Of a stretch of DNA of 64,000 bases, positions 10,109-18,948 are shown one piece after another. The notes beneath the pieces are model-generated. The model was not told the DNA's origin and ran no database searches. It worked only from the letters and a program-made list of their open reading frames with translations. Positions within the stretch are counted from its first letter, which is position 1. Each line of letters starts with the position of its first letter. The position numbers were made by a program, and so were the translations under genes. The stretch is from Stenotrophomonas_A sp035539015 (lineage in GTDB: Bacteria; Pseudomonadota; Gammaproteobacteria; Xanthomonadales; Xanthomonadaceae), in contig DATLJF010000200.1 in NCBI GenBank assembly GCA_035539015.1, positions 1-64,000 of the forward strand. The letters run 5' to 3'.

Positions 10109-13100
10109 TCAGAACTTGTAAGTCAGGCCCATGTAAAGGATTCGGCCGGTATAGCTGTTCTCGTAGAAGCGAGTCTCGGTGTCGTTGCCAAGGTGGCTGC
10201 GCTGCTCGGACTTGGTGGCGTTCAACACCGAGGCGGTCAGGATCAACTCGTCGGTGAGGTTGTAGGCCACGTTCAAATCCAGCTGGTTGTACGGCTCCAG
10301 GTAGGTGTTGAGGCCGTTGATCAGGCCGCCCACCACTTCGCCACGCCAGTTGTAGGAAGCACGCGCCAGGAACTTGCTGTTCTCGTAGAACACCGTGGCA
10401 TTGGCCTGGTAATCGGCACTACCCACCAGCGGCGACTCGCCGATGTTCTCGCCGTCGATCACGATCGAAGCCAGGTTGGTGTCGTTGAGGGTGTAGTTGG
10501 CCTGGAAGCCGAAGCCCGAGGCGAAGGTGTGCTGCATATAGAGTTCGATGCCCTGCGAGACGCCGTCGCGGCCATTGGCCTCGGTCTCGTAGTTCTGCAC
10601 CGTCACCGTCTCGCCGCCGACGTTGACCTGCTGGTCGCGCACCACCGGCACGGTGAAGTTCTTCACGTTCTTGCGGAACAGGCCCAGGCCCAACACCGAA
10701 CCCGGCTGGAAGTACCACTCCAGGCCGACGTCGAACTGGGTCGCCTCGAACGGTTCCAGGTCCTTGTTGCTGCCCGAGCCGTACCAGCCAGGATTGGTGG
10801 CGCCGCCGGCGGCCGTGCGGTCGTCGCTGTATTCCTCGCTGACGTATTGCAGGCCACCGGGGTAAGCGATGCTGGTGTAGGCCGGGCGCGCGATGACTTT
10901 CGAGGCCGCGCCGCGCAGCACCAGGTCTTCGGTGAGGTCGTAGGCGATGTTCAGGCTCGGCAGGACGTCGGTATAGGTCTTGTCCATCGAGGCCAGTTCG
11001 TAGGTCTTCGGGTGCGCGTCCAGCCGCACGTAGCCGCTCTCGCAGGTACTGCCCGGCGGCAGCGGCCCCACGCTGCAGGCCAGCGGATTGCCGTCGGCAC
11101 CATCGACGAAGTAGTCCATGAAGCGCTCGATCGAATCGGACGAGGCGGCGTGCTGCTGGGTACGCACGATCCGCACGCCCAGGTTGCCGCGCAGCCGTTC
11201 GGTCTTGAAGTTGGCCTGGAAATACCCGGCTGTCACCTTCTCGCCGACGTCATAGACGAAGTCTGGCTCGATGCGGCTCTGCATCTGGCCGTAGCGGCCA
11301 TTCAAATAGCGAATGTAGGCCGGGTAGTCGATGCCGGGGAAAACGTTGGCATTGAACCCGCCCTTGATGTCGCCGAGCGGCTGGCCGAGGAAGAAGCCCG
11401 GCTGCGCCACGCCCGCGTCGGCATCGCAGCCGTTCTGGTAGCGCATCTCATAGTCGGCAGGATCGGCGCCCTGGCACACCCAGTACGTATTGCCGGTATT
11501 GCGATGGACCTTGCCATCGCTGTACTTGGCGCCGAACTGGAAGGAATCGATCCAGCCGGTATCGAACAACTTGGTGAAATCGGCCTGGAAGTAGTTCTGC
11601 TCGATCTCGGTCTGCAACCACGAGGAGTCCGTCGAGCCGGTGTCGACTTCGGCCACCCCGGCCATCAGCATGTCCTGCAGGTTCGAGGCGAAATTCACCG
11701 AAGGGGTGCCGGAGACGTCCCACGCCGAATAGGTGTTGCCAGCCTGCCAGGCACCATTGACGAAACGGCGCGGCTTGGCCGACATGCGGAAGTTCATCGA
11801 CGGTCCGCCTTCGGACCAGGTGCGGCCGCCCTTGAACGAGGCCTTCCACAAGGTGCCGATGTCCCAATCCAGGTTCAGGTCGGCGGTCTGCGACAGCGCT
11901 TTCTCGCGACTGTAGCCTCCGGTCAGGTGCGGAGTCGGCACGGTGCAATCGTCCGGGCCCCAGCCGCCGGGGTTCAATCCGGCAGCCGCGGCCTGCGCCT
12001 CGCTGCAATAGTAGGTCTTGCCCGGCAACATCTGGAACTCGGCACCGGTGACGATGCTGCCGCTGCGGTCGAACGACAGGCCGTTGAGCAGGCGCCCGCC
12101 CGGCCAGTTGCCGTCCCCGGAGAAGCGCGCCAGGTTCCACTCCGGCACCTTGAGCATGTTCAAGGTGTAGTCGCCCTGCAGGTCGAAGCGGAAATAGTTC
12201 GCCGTCAACGTCATGTTGTCCAGCGGCTTGAACTGGAAGGTGAGTTGGGCGCCCTTGCGTTCGCGCTTCTCGTTGCGCACGGCGAAGTTCATCGACGTGG
12301 GCATGAAGAAGTTGCTGTAGTAGTCGCCGCCCTGGTTGTAGAAGCCGGACTCGCCCCACCAGTAATGCACGCCGTCCTGGGTCATCGGCTTGCCGTTGAC
12401 GTCGAATGCCGGGGTGGCGTCGTAGTCGTCGCCATACCACTGGTAGTCCTCGGCGCTGACTTCCATGCTGCGGTTGGTGCGCTTCTGGTCGGTCAGGCCA
12501 ACCAGGAAGCCGAAGCGCTCGTCCTTGCTGTGCCAGGAATACATCGCCGACAACTGGGGATCGGTGGTGCTACTGGTATCGGAATAGGTACCCTCGACGG
12601 TGGCGAAGCCGGAATTGGATTCCAGCTCCAGCGGTCGCCGCGTATGCAGAATCACGGTACCGCCGATGCCGCCTTCGTCGATCCGCGCTTCCGGCGTCTT
12701 GAACAGCTCGGCACTGGAGAGCATGTTCGACGGCATCAGCACGTAGTTGAACGAGCGCGTGGCCTCGTCGTTGGTTTCGGAGGTGGCGATGTAGTTGCCG
12801 TTCAACTGGGTCAGCGTGAGGTCCGAATCCAGGCCGCGCACGCTGACGTACTGGCCCTCGCCGCCGCTGCGACTGATGACTACGCCCGGCACGCGCTGCA
12901 GCGCGTCGGCGACGTTCTTGTCGGGGAACTTGCTGACGTCCTCGGCGGTGATGACCTCGACGATCGCATTGGCATTGCGCTTCTGGTCCAGGCTCTTTTC
13001 GATCGAGTAGCGATAGCCGGTGACGGTGATGCGGTCCAGGTCGGTCGCGTTGGCATTGCTGGGCGCCGTGGCCGGGACGTCGGCCTGTTGCGCCAATGCC

Positions 13101-13186
13101 GCTGCCGGCAGCATTGCGCCGGCCAGGACGAACGCGATGGCGGTGGACAGTGAACTCCTGCTCTGGGTGCTGGTCGTCTTTCTCAT
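10109..13186 (-). CDS. TonB-dependent receptor (Caulobacter type), glycan uptake
   Basis: This is an outer-membrane active transporter. The start is ATG at 13186 (MRKTTSTQ); the longer frame upstream has no signal peptide. The 1025-residue protein has a signal peptide ending near ALAQ. It has a TonB-box-like segment (RITVTGYRYSI) and a plug domain with SKFPDKNVADALQRVPGV and a VRGLDSD motif. The large C-terminal beta-barrel ends YMGLTYKF, with the terminal Phe needed for barrel assembly. Several Cys-containing extracellular loops are visible. It heads the leftward set with GH2 and GH92 enzymes, so a mannose-containing oligosaccharide is the likely substrate. The substrate is inferred from context only. 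Its promoter region carries three palindromic operator candidates. Confidence 0.93.
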   Translation of the reverse strand: MRKTTSTQSRSSLSTAIAFVLAGAMLPAAALAQQADVPATAPSNANATDLDRITVTGYRYSIEKSLDQKRNANAIVEVITAEDVSKFPDKNVADALQRVPGVVISRSGGEGQYVSVRGLDSDLTLTQLNGNYIATSETNDEATRSFNYVLMPSNMLSSAELFKTPEARIDEGGIGGTVILHTRRPLELESNSGFATVEGTYSDTSSTTDPQLSAMYSWHSKDERFGFLVGLTDQKRTNRSMEVSAEDYQWYGDDYDATPAFDVNGKPMTQDGVHYWWGESGFYNQGGDYYSNFFMPTSMNFAVRNEKRERKGAQLTFQFKPLDNMTLTANYFRFDLQGDYTLNMLKVPEWNLARFSGDGNWPGGRLLNGLSFDRSGSIVTGAEFQMLPGKTYYCSEAQAAAAGLNPGGWGPDDCTVPTPHLTGGYSREKALSQTADLNLDWDIGTLWKASFKGGRTWSEGGPSMNFRMSAKPRRFVNGAWQAGNTYSAWDVSGTPSVNFASNLQDMLMAGVAEVDTGSTDSSWLQTEIEQNYFQADFTKLFDTGWIDSFQFGAKYSDGKVHRNTGNTYWVCQGADPADYEMRYQNGCDADAGVAQPGFFLGQPLGDIKGGFNANVFPGIDYPAYIRYLNGRYGQMQSRIEPDFVYDVGEKVTAGYFQANFKTERLRGNLGVRIVRTQQHAASSDSIERFMDYFVDGADGNPLACSVGPLPPGSTCESGYVRLDAHPKTYELASMDKTYTDVLPSLNIAYDLTEDLVLRGAASKVIARPAYTSIAYPGGLQYVSEEYSDDRTAAGGATNPGWYGSGSNKDLEPFEATQFDVGLEWYFQPGSVLGLGLFRKNVKNFTVPVVRDQQVNVGGETVTVQNYETEANGRDGVSQGIELYMQHTFASGFGFQANYTLNDTNLASIVIDGENIGESPLVGSADYQANATVFYENSKFLARASYNWRGEVVGGLINGLNTYLEPYNQLDLNVAYNLTDELILTASVLNATKSEQRSHLGNDTETRFYENSYTGRILYMGLTYKF

Positions 13187-13234
13187 TCCAATCCGTCTCC
13201 TGATTGAACCGTGCGACGCGCGAAAAGAAGCAAA

Positions 13235-13248
13235 TTGAATCGATCTAA
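13235..13248. promoter_or_regulatory. Operator candidate, imperfect copy (receptor side)
   Basis: TTGAATCGATCTAA matches the perfect palindrome at 13318 in 12 of 14 positions. It sits 49 nt upstream of the TonB receptor start. Confidence 0.6.
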
Positions 13249-13317
13249 CTTCCACGGCTGGACCCACCCCCCGATGCTGTCCGCCTTGCGCAGGCTGCCG
13301 CTCTCGACTGACTCCGT

Positions 13318-13331
13318 TTAGATCGATCTAA
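13318..13331. promoter_or_regulatory. Operator candidate, perfect 14-bp palindrome
   Basis: TTAGATCGATCTAA is its own reverse complement and sits midway between the divergent receptor and GH92 genes. Its size and central CG resemble LacI-family operators. No regulator gene is present in the window. Confidence 0.7.
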
Positions 13332-13404
13332 TCAGCCGGAACAATTTTTTAGCATGCCCGGCCGCGGGAAGCATGCTGCCGCGCAACATCCGGATCGCGC
13401 GCTT

Positions 13405-13418
13405 TTGGATCGTTCTAA
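13405..13418. promoter_or_regulatory. Operator candidate, imperfect copy (GH92 side)
   Basis: TTGGATCGTTCTAA matches the perfect palindrome at 13318 in 12 of 14 positions. It lies 60 nt upstream of the rightward GH92 start. Confidence 0.6.
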
Positions 13419-13477
13419 ACCTGGGTTACAGTCCGCCCGACCGCGGGGCGCGAGGCCCCCTCAACGGAAGGATCGCA

Positions 13478-15928
13478 ATGCGCACAGCCCCGCTCTCCCC
13501 GGCGCGCCTGGCCCCGCTGTTCGGCGCCGCCCTGTTCCTGTCCACCCTCACCGGCGTCGCCGCCAACCGCACGGCCAATAGCGCCGAGGACCTGCCAGCC
13601 CGGGTCAACACCCTGATCGGCACCCAGGACGAGGGCAACACTTTCCCCGGCGCCTCGGCGCCGTTCGGCCAGATCCAGGTCAGCCCGATCGGTTCGCACT
13701 ACGCCGGTTGGCGCCAGGGAGACGAGAAGATCCGCGGCTTCGGCCATTCGTTCCTGTCCGGTGCCGGCTGCTGGGAACAAGGCGGGCAACTGTCGATGCT
13801 CCCCGTCACCGGCAGCATCGAACCGGGCGGCGATTTCGACACCCGCGATCCCAAGCGTTTCGACCATCGCAACTACGGCGCGCGCTATAGCCATGACGGC
13901 GGCGCCCACCAGGCCGGCTATTACAAGGTCCGGCTGAGCGACTACGGCGGCATCGACGTCGAGGCCACCGCGCTGACCCGCGCCGCCGCCGAGCGCTACA
14001 CCTTCGGCGCCGGCAGCGGCAGTGGCCACGTACTGGTCAACGTGGCCCAGGCCAACGAGAAGCACCGCGTCATCGGCAGCGAGGTCCGCGTGGTGGGCGA
14101 GCGCGCAGTGGAAGGCAAGATCACCACGCTGAGCTTCTGTGGCGGGCACCAGTACACGACCTGGTTCCGCATCGAGTTCGACCGGCCGTTCAAGGCATTT
14201 GGCGTGTGGGGCCAGGCCGGCGGAACGCCGGGGGCGCGCTACAGCATGGAAAGCGAGTACGAACCGCTCAACGGCGCGTGGTTGAGCTTCGACCTGTCCC
14301 AGGGCCGCAGTGTGACCGCCACCAGCGCGATCTCGCACGTCGATATCGAAGGCGCGCGCAACAACCTGCGTACGGAGGGCATGCGTGGCGGCCAGTTGCT
14401 GTCTTTCGATGCGATGCGCGCCGCGGCGCAGCGGCAATGGCGCGATGAGCTGGCCAAGATCCGTGTCAGCGGCGGCAGCAGCGATGACCAGACCGTGTTC
14501 TACACCGCGCTCTACCACGCCCTGCTGCAACCGTTGACCGGCAGCGATGCCGACGGCCGTTATCGCGGCTACGACGACCAGGTCCACCTCGCCGATGGCT
14601 GGACCTACTACGAGTTCTTCTCGCTGTGGGACACCTACCGCTCGCAGAACCAGCTGCTGGCATTGATCCAGCCGCGTCGCGCCCACGACATCGGACGCTC
14701 GCTGCTGGCCATCGACGCGCAAGGTGGCTGGCTGCCGCGCTGGGGCTACGCCAACTTCGACACCAACACCATGACCGGCGATCCAGTCACGCCGGTGCTG
14801 GTGGACCTGTGGCGCTACGGCGCGCTGCAGGGGCTGGAAGCGCCGGCATGGCAGGCGCTGCGCAAGAACGCTTGGGGCGTGCCACCGTTGCAGTCGCGCC
14901 ACGAGGGTCGAGCCGGTAACGCCAACTATCTGCAGCACGGTTTCGTGTTCTTCGACCGCACCTTCCCGGCCAAGGGCATGGATGTCGACCCGCAGAATGG
15001 TGGCTCGGCAACGCTGGAGTACGCGCTGGCCGACTGCTCATTGTCGGTACTGGCCGACGCGCTCGGCGCGCAGGCCGACGCGGCCACGCTGCGCGCGCGC
15101 AGCGGCAACTGGCGCCGGGTCTGGGACAGCAGCTTGCACGAAGCCGAATCGGGCTTCACGGGCTTTCCGCGGCCGCGCCTGCGAGGCGGCGACTGGTTCA
15201 CCCCGCCCACCGGCACCTACAGCCCACGCTCGCATTACGGCTTCCACGAAGGCACTGCCTGGCAATACCAGTGGCTGGTACCGCAGGACGTGCCGGCGTT
15301 GATGCAGGCGATGGGCGGCCGTGAAGCGATGGCCCAGCGCCTGGATGCCTTCTTCGCCTACGACGCCCTGCTGGCTGACCCGCTCGGCGCCGCGCGCAAG
15401 ACCTGGGTGGGCGGTCCGTATTCGTATTACGACCAATACCGCTACAACCCCAACAACGAACCGACCATGCACGTGCCCACGCTGTACAGCCTGATTGGCC
15501 AGCCATGGAAAACCGCCACCGTGCTCTCGGCCGTGCAGACGCTGTTTACCAATGCGCCCAATGGCGTCACCGGCAATGATGACCTCGGCACCATGTCGGC
15601 GTTCTACCTGTTCGGGGCGATGGGCTTCTCGCCGCTGGCGCCGGGCAGCGGCAAGCTGTTGCTGCACCCACCGCGTTTTGATCGGGTCGAGGTCGCGCTG
15701 GGCAATGGCAAGCGCTTGCGCGTGGACGCCAGCGGCGCAGGCGACGCGGTGCCACGCTACATCGATTCGGTGCGCTTCAACGGGCAGCCGCAGGCCGCCG
15801 TCTGGCTGGACGTGGCGCAACTGCGCAATGGCGGAACCCTGCAATACGCACTGACGGCAACGCCGGACGAGCACGGCTGGGGCACCCATGCCGCCGACGT
15901 GCCACCGGCCGTCTGTCCTTCGCCCTGA
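13478..15928 (+). CDS. GH92 alpha-mannosidase, compact form
   Basis: This is an exported exo-alpha-mannosidase. The start is ATG at 13478, with GGAAGGA 6 nt upstream and a signal peptide (SPARLAPLFGAALF) directly after; the open frame extends 105 nt further up without these. The 816-residue protein has the two-lobed GH92 fold. It begins VNTLIGTQDEGNTFPGASAPFG, trimmed here to the recognisable NTFPGASAPFG motif. WDTYRSQNQLLAL follows near residue 383 and GNDDLGTMSAFYLFGAMGF near residue 700. This is the standard GH92 signature with its catalytic acidic residues. It lacks the extra end modules of the 3826-7317 enzyme, so the two probably cut different mannose linkages. It is divergent from the TonB receptor and shares its operator region. 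Confidence 0.93.
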   Translation: MRTAPLSPARLAPLFGAALFLSTLTGVAANRTANSAEDLPARVNTLIGTQDEGNTFPGASAPFGQIQVSPIGSHYAGWRQGDEKIRGFGHSFLSGAGCWEQGGQLSMLPVTGSIEPGGDFDTRDPKRFDHRNYGARYSHDGGAHQAGYYKVRLSDYGGIDVEATALTRAAAERYTFGAGSGSGHVLVNVAQANEKHRVIGSEVRVVGERAVEGKITTLSFCGGHQYTTWFRIEFDRPFKAFGVWGQAGGTPGARYSMESEYEPLNGAWLSFDLSQGRSVTATSAISHVDIEGARNNLRTEGMRGGQLLSFDAMRAAAQRQWRDELAKIRVSGGSSDDQTVFYTALYHALLQPLTGSDADGRYRGYDDQVHLADGWTYYEFFSLWDTYRSQNQLLALIQPRRAHDIGRSLLAIDAQGGWLPRWGYANFDTNTMTGDPVTPVLVDLWRYGALQGLEAPAWQALRKNAWGVPPLQSRHEGRAGNANYLQHGFVFFDRTFPAKGMDVDPQNGGSATLEYALADCSLSVLADALGAQADAATLRARSGNWRRVWDSSLHEAESGFTGFPRPRLRGGDWFTPPTGTYSPRSHYGFHEGTAWQYQWLVPQDVPALMQAMGGREAMAQRLDAFFAYDALLADPLGAARKTWVGGPYSYYDQYRYNPNNEPTMHVPTLYSLIGQPWKTATVLSAVQTLFTNAPNGVTGNDDLGTMSAFYLFGAMGFSPLAPGSGKLLLHPPRFDRVEVALGNGKRLRVDASGAGDAVPRYIDSVRFNGQPQAAVWLDVAQLRNGGTLQYALTATPDEHGWGTHAADVPPAVCPSP

Positions 15929-15939
15929 GCGCAAACAAA

Positions 15940-15963
15940 AGCGCCCCCTCGCAAGGGGGCGCT
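15940..15963. terminator. Terminator between convergent GH92 and second TonB receptor
   Basis: AGCGCCCCCT and AGGGGGCGCT form a 10-bp stem with a 4-nt loop. On the minus strand it is followed by TTTGTTT, serving the receptor gene. It can also stop rightward transcription of the GH92 gene. Confidence 0.8.
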
Positions 15964-15991
15964 GCAACCTTCGGCCAAACAATCGCCACGC

Positions 15992-18739
15992 TTACAAGCG
16001 ATAGCTGAAACCCAGCAGGTACTGGCGGCCGTACTCGGTGTATTCCTCCGGCAGGAACAACCCGGTGCTGTTGGTCGACTCACTGACCTCGGTGCGGAAC
16101 GCCTCATTGGTCAGGTTGTTGACCTGGAACATCAGCGACAACCCGTTCAACGCACTCGATTCGGGGAATGCGTAGCTCAGCTGCAGGTCCACCGTGCGCT
16201 CGCTCAGCGTGTTGCGATACTGGCGCTGGCCGAACAACGACGAATACTCGCCGCGGTATGGGTCGCGATAACGCTGGCTGATACGCGCGCCAAACCCGTA
16301 CTTTTCGTAGAACAACGTTGCGTTGGCAACGACCTTGGACAGCCCCGGGATGGTGTCGGTGCCCGGCGTGGTGTCGTTGGGGTCCGGATCAATCGAGGAC
16401 TCGGTATACGAGCCGTTGAGCTGCAGGCCAAAGCCGTCGAGCGCCTCGGGGAAAATGTCGCCGGTCAAGGTCAGTGCCGCTTCGACGCCGCGCATGTAGC
16501 CGCCGGTGCCGTTGGCCCAGGTCGAGAATGTGCCGATATTGGAGATCGGCGTCTCGCCATCCGGGTTGTAGCCGGTGAAGTCCCACGGGATCGTCTGGCG
16601 GTAAATGTAGGTGTCCAGGTCCTTGTAGAACAGCGCCACGCTGGCGTAGCTGGCCGAGCCCATGTACTTCTCCAGCGACAGGTCCACCGCGTTGGCCCGG
16701 TACGGCTCCAGCGTCGGGTTGCCGCCACTGCCTTCCCACAGGCTGGTGGTCTGGCTGACCGAGGCGCTGGAGTCGGCGCTGAGATAGTTGATCGGCGCGC
16801 GCATCATCTGCTTGGCCGCGCCGAAGCGGGTCATCCAGCCGCCGCCGAAGTCGAACACCAGGTTCAGGCTCGGCAGGGCGTCGTTGTAGCGCGCGCCCAG
16901 GGTCTGGCTGCCCGTGATGGCGCCGCCATTGGCGTTGAAGCCGGTCGAGGACTGGTCGGTGCTGATGTACTGCATGCCGGCATTGCCGCGCACGCGGACG
17001 CGCTCGGTCAGGTCCATGTCGATGTTGGCGCGCAGGTAGTACGTGTTGACGTCCTCGTCGACGACGTAATCCTTGCGCAGGTCGTCGTTGCTTTCGGAAA
17101 TGGCGACGTCGTAGTACTGGCCCAGCAGGTTGCGTGGGTTGAAAGTGAGGATGTTGCCCATGCCGACGAAGCCCAGCGAGGTCGGCGACATCAGCAGCGA
17201 CGGATCGACCGGCGTGGGGCCATCGCGCAGGGTGGCGAAATAGACGTCCGAGCGCTTGTCCTTGCTGCGGCGGTTGATGTTCACGCCGAGGTCGAAGCTG
17301 CGCACGATGGCGGTGTCGACGTCGTAGGTGAACTGCAGGCGCCCGGCCTTGATTTCATCCTTCTGCCAGGAATTTTCCAGGCGGCCATCGTGGCCGTAGT
17401 TCTGCACGTCCCACAGATAGACGCTGTTGGGGTCGGCCAGATCGGCCAGCGAGTAGCGCCCGTAGCCGGCGCTGATCGGCACCTGGAAGCCGACGTCCTG
17501 CGGATCGAGCAGGCCGGCATAGGTTTCCAGCTGCGACTGCTCGCGCTCGGCGCGCGAGTAGTTCAGGTCCAGGCTCAGGGTCCACGGCTCGTAACTGATC
17601 GTGTTGGTCCAGCCGGCCGACAGCAACTTGTCCTCGCGGGTGTTGTTGTCGTTGCGCACCAGCGGCTGCACGCCGGTCTGGGTGCCGCTGGTGATGATCG
17701 GGTAGCCGTTGCGCTCGGTGGTGGCGATGTTCTGGTAGCCGGCCTGCTGGCCATTCATGCCGGTCCAGTAGGCATCGTTGGTCCACATCGCCCCGTGCAT
17801 CACTTCGTCCTGCTCGAACTTGGACCAGTAGACGTCGAGGATGCTGTGGAAGTGTTCGTTCGGCTTGAACTCGAAGGCCGCCATGACGCCGTCGCGGGTG
17901 AGATCGCGCGACTTCACCCAGGCCTCCTGTCCCTGCAAGGCGATCGCATCGGCTGGCTTGCCCGGTTGCGACTGGCCCCACACATCGGTATTGGCCCACC
18001 ACCATTCCTTGTAGTGCTGCTCCTGGAATGGCGAGTTCAAGCGCGCCACGCCCAAGGCCACCCCGAAGGTGTCGTCGGCGAATTGGTCCACGTAAGAGGC
18101 GCTGGCGCGATAACCCTTGTCGTCGCCGTCGGCACTCAGGTTGCCCAGTGAATTCTTCTCCAGGTTGCCGGTGACCACGATGCGGCGCTCGGACAAGTCC
18201 AGCGGACGGATGGTCTGCAGGTCGACGGTGCCCGACAGGCCCTGGCCGATGACCGCGGCATCGGCGGTCTTGTACACGGTCACGCCGTTGATCAGCTCGG
18301 CCGGGTACTGGTCGAACTCCACGCCGCGGCTCTCGCCGGTGCTGACCTGCTCGCGGCCATTGAGCGTGGTGCCGACGAACTGCTCGGACATGCCGCGGAT
18401 CTGCACGACCTGCGAACGGCCGTCCACGCGCTGGGTGGCAATGCCGGGCAGGCGCGAGATCGAGTCGGCGATGCTGATGTCCGGCAGCTTGCCGATGTCC
18501 TCGGCGGAGATGGCCTCGACGATCGAGGTCGATTCATTCTTGGTGGCGACCGCCGACTCGATCGCGGCGCGGATGCCGGTGACCTGCACGGTGTCGAGCG
18601 TGGCCGGATCCGGGTTGGCCGGCGGCGTGGCTTGTTGGCCGTGCGCGGTGCTGGCGCCGAGCACCAGGGCGCAAGCAAGCACGAGTTGGCGGTGGCGGTG
18701 ACGGAAATTCCCATTCGGGAACAGGGTTGGACTACGCAT
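15992..18739 (-). CDS. TonB-dependent receptor (Caulobacter type), second copy
   Basis: This is an outer-membrane TonB-driven transporter, 915 residues. The start is ATG at 18739 with GGAGGGAG upstream. A signal peptide ends near AHGQ, followed by a TonB-box-like DTVQVTGIRAAI. The plug has GKLPDISIADSISRLPGI and VQIRGMSEQ, and the barrel ends LLGFSYRL. The barrel lacks the usual terminal Phe and ends in Leu, which is tolerated in this family. It shares the plug pattern with the receptor at 10109 but the barrels differ clearly, implying a different ligand. It is divergent from the GH30 gene across 209 bp, and its 5' region carries a LacI-type box. The ligand is unknown; a glycan is inferred from context. 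Confidence 0.92.
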   Translation of the reverse strand: MRSPTLFPNGNFRHRHRQLVLACALVLGASTAHGQQATPPANPDPATLDTVQVTGIRAAIESAVATKNESTSIVEAISAEDIGKLPDISIADSISRLPGIATQRVDGRSQVVQIRGMSEQFVGTTLNGREQVSTGESRGVEFDQYPAELINGVTVYKTADAAVIGQGLSGTVDLQTIRPLDLSERRIVVTGNLEKNSLGNLSADGDDKGYRASASYVDQFADDTFGVALGVARLNSPFQEQHYKEWWWANTDVWGQSQPGKPADAIALQGQEAWVKSRDLTRDGVMAAFEFKPNEHFHSILDVYWSKFEQDEVMHGAMWTNDAYWTGMNGQQAGYQNIATTERNGYPIITSGTQTGVQPLVRNDNNTREDKLLSAGWTNTISYEPWTLSLDLNYSRAEREQSQLETYAGLLDPQDVGFQVPISAGYGRYSLADLADPNSVYLWDVQNYGHDGRLENSWQKDEIKAGRLQFTYDVDTAIVRSFDLGVNINRRSKDKRSDVYFATLRDGPTPVDPSLLMSPTSLGFVGMGNILTFNPRNLLGQYYDVAISESNDDLRKDYVVDEDVNTYYLRANIDMDLTERVRVRGNAGMQYISTDQSSTGFNANGGAITGSQTLGARYNDALPSLNLVFDFGGGWMTRFGAAKQMMRAPINYLSADSSASVSQTTSLWEGSGGNPTLEPYRANAVDLSLEKYMGSASYASVALFYKDLDTYIYRQTIPWDFTGYNPDGETPISNIGTFSTWANGTGGYMRGVEAALTLTGDIFPEALDGFGLQLNGSYTESSIDPDPNDTTPGTDTIPGLSKVVANATLFYEKYGFGARISQRYRDPYRGEYSSLFGQRQYRNTLSERTVDLQLSYAFPESSALNGLSLMFQVNNLTNEAFRTEVSESTNSTGLFLPEEYTEYGRQYLLGFSYRL

Positions 18740-18759
18740 TCGGCTCCCTCCAGCCTGGG

Positions 18760-18773
18760 TGACAGCGCTGTAC
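18760..18773. promoter_or_regulatory. LacI-type operator candidate before TonB receptor 2
   Basis: TGACAGCGCTGTAC contains the perfect palindrome ACAGCGCTGT. It matches the core of the TGACA-rCGy-TGTCA boxes known for LacI-family sugar regulators (NagR type) in Xanthomonas relatives. It ends about 20 nt upstream of the receptor start and could serve the divergent GH30 gene as well. Confidence 0.6.
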
Positions 18774-18948
18774 TACCGGGGCGCGAATTCGATTGTCAAC
18801 TTTTCGTTATCCGTTGTCCGTGGACCTGACGCGCGGCCTTTTGCCGCAACGTCATCGCTGCTTGCAGCGAGGGCGCGTTGTCGCGCCGCAACAAGCCCGA
18901 TGCGCTTCGAATCGCTACCTTGCGGGCTAGGCAACACGAGGCAAACGC

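Noticed and set aside
7048..10257. 1069-codon open frame on the plus strand
   Set aside because: It is antisense to the GH2 and GH92 genes, crosses their boundary, and its composition is that of a shadow frame.
10055..13153. 1032-codon open frame on the plus strand
   Set aside because: It is fully antisense to the TonB receptor, has no family motifs and arises from high-GC codon bias.
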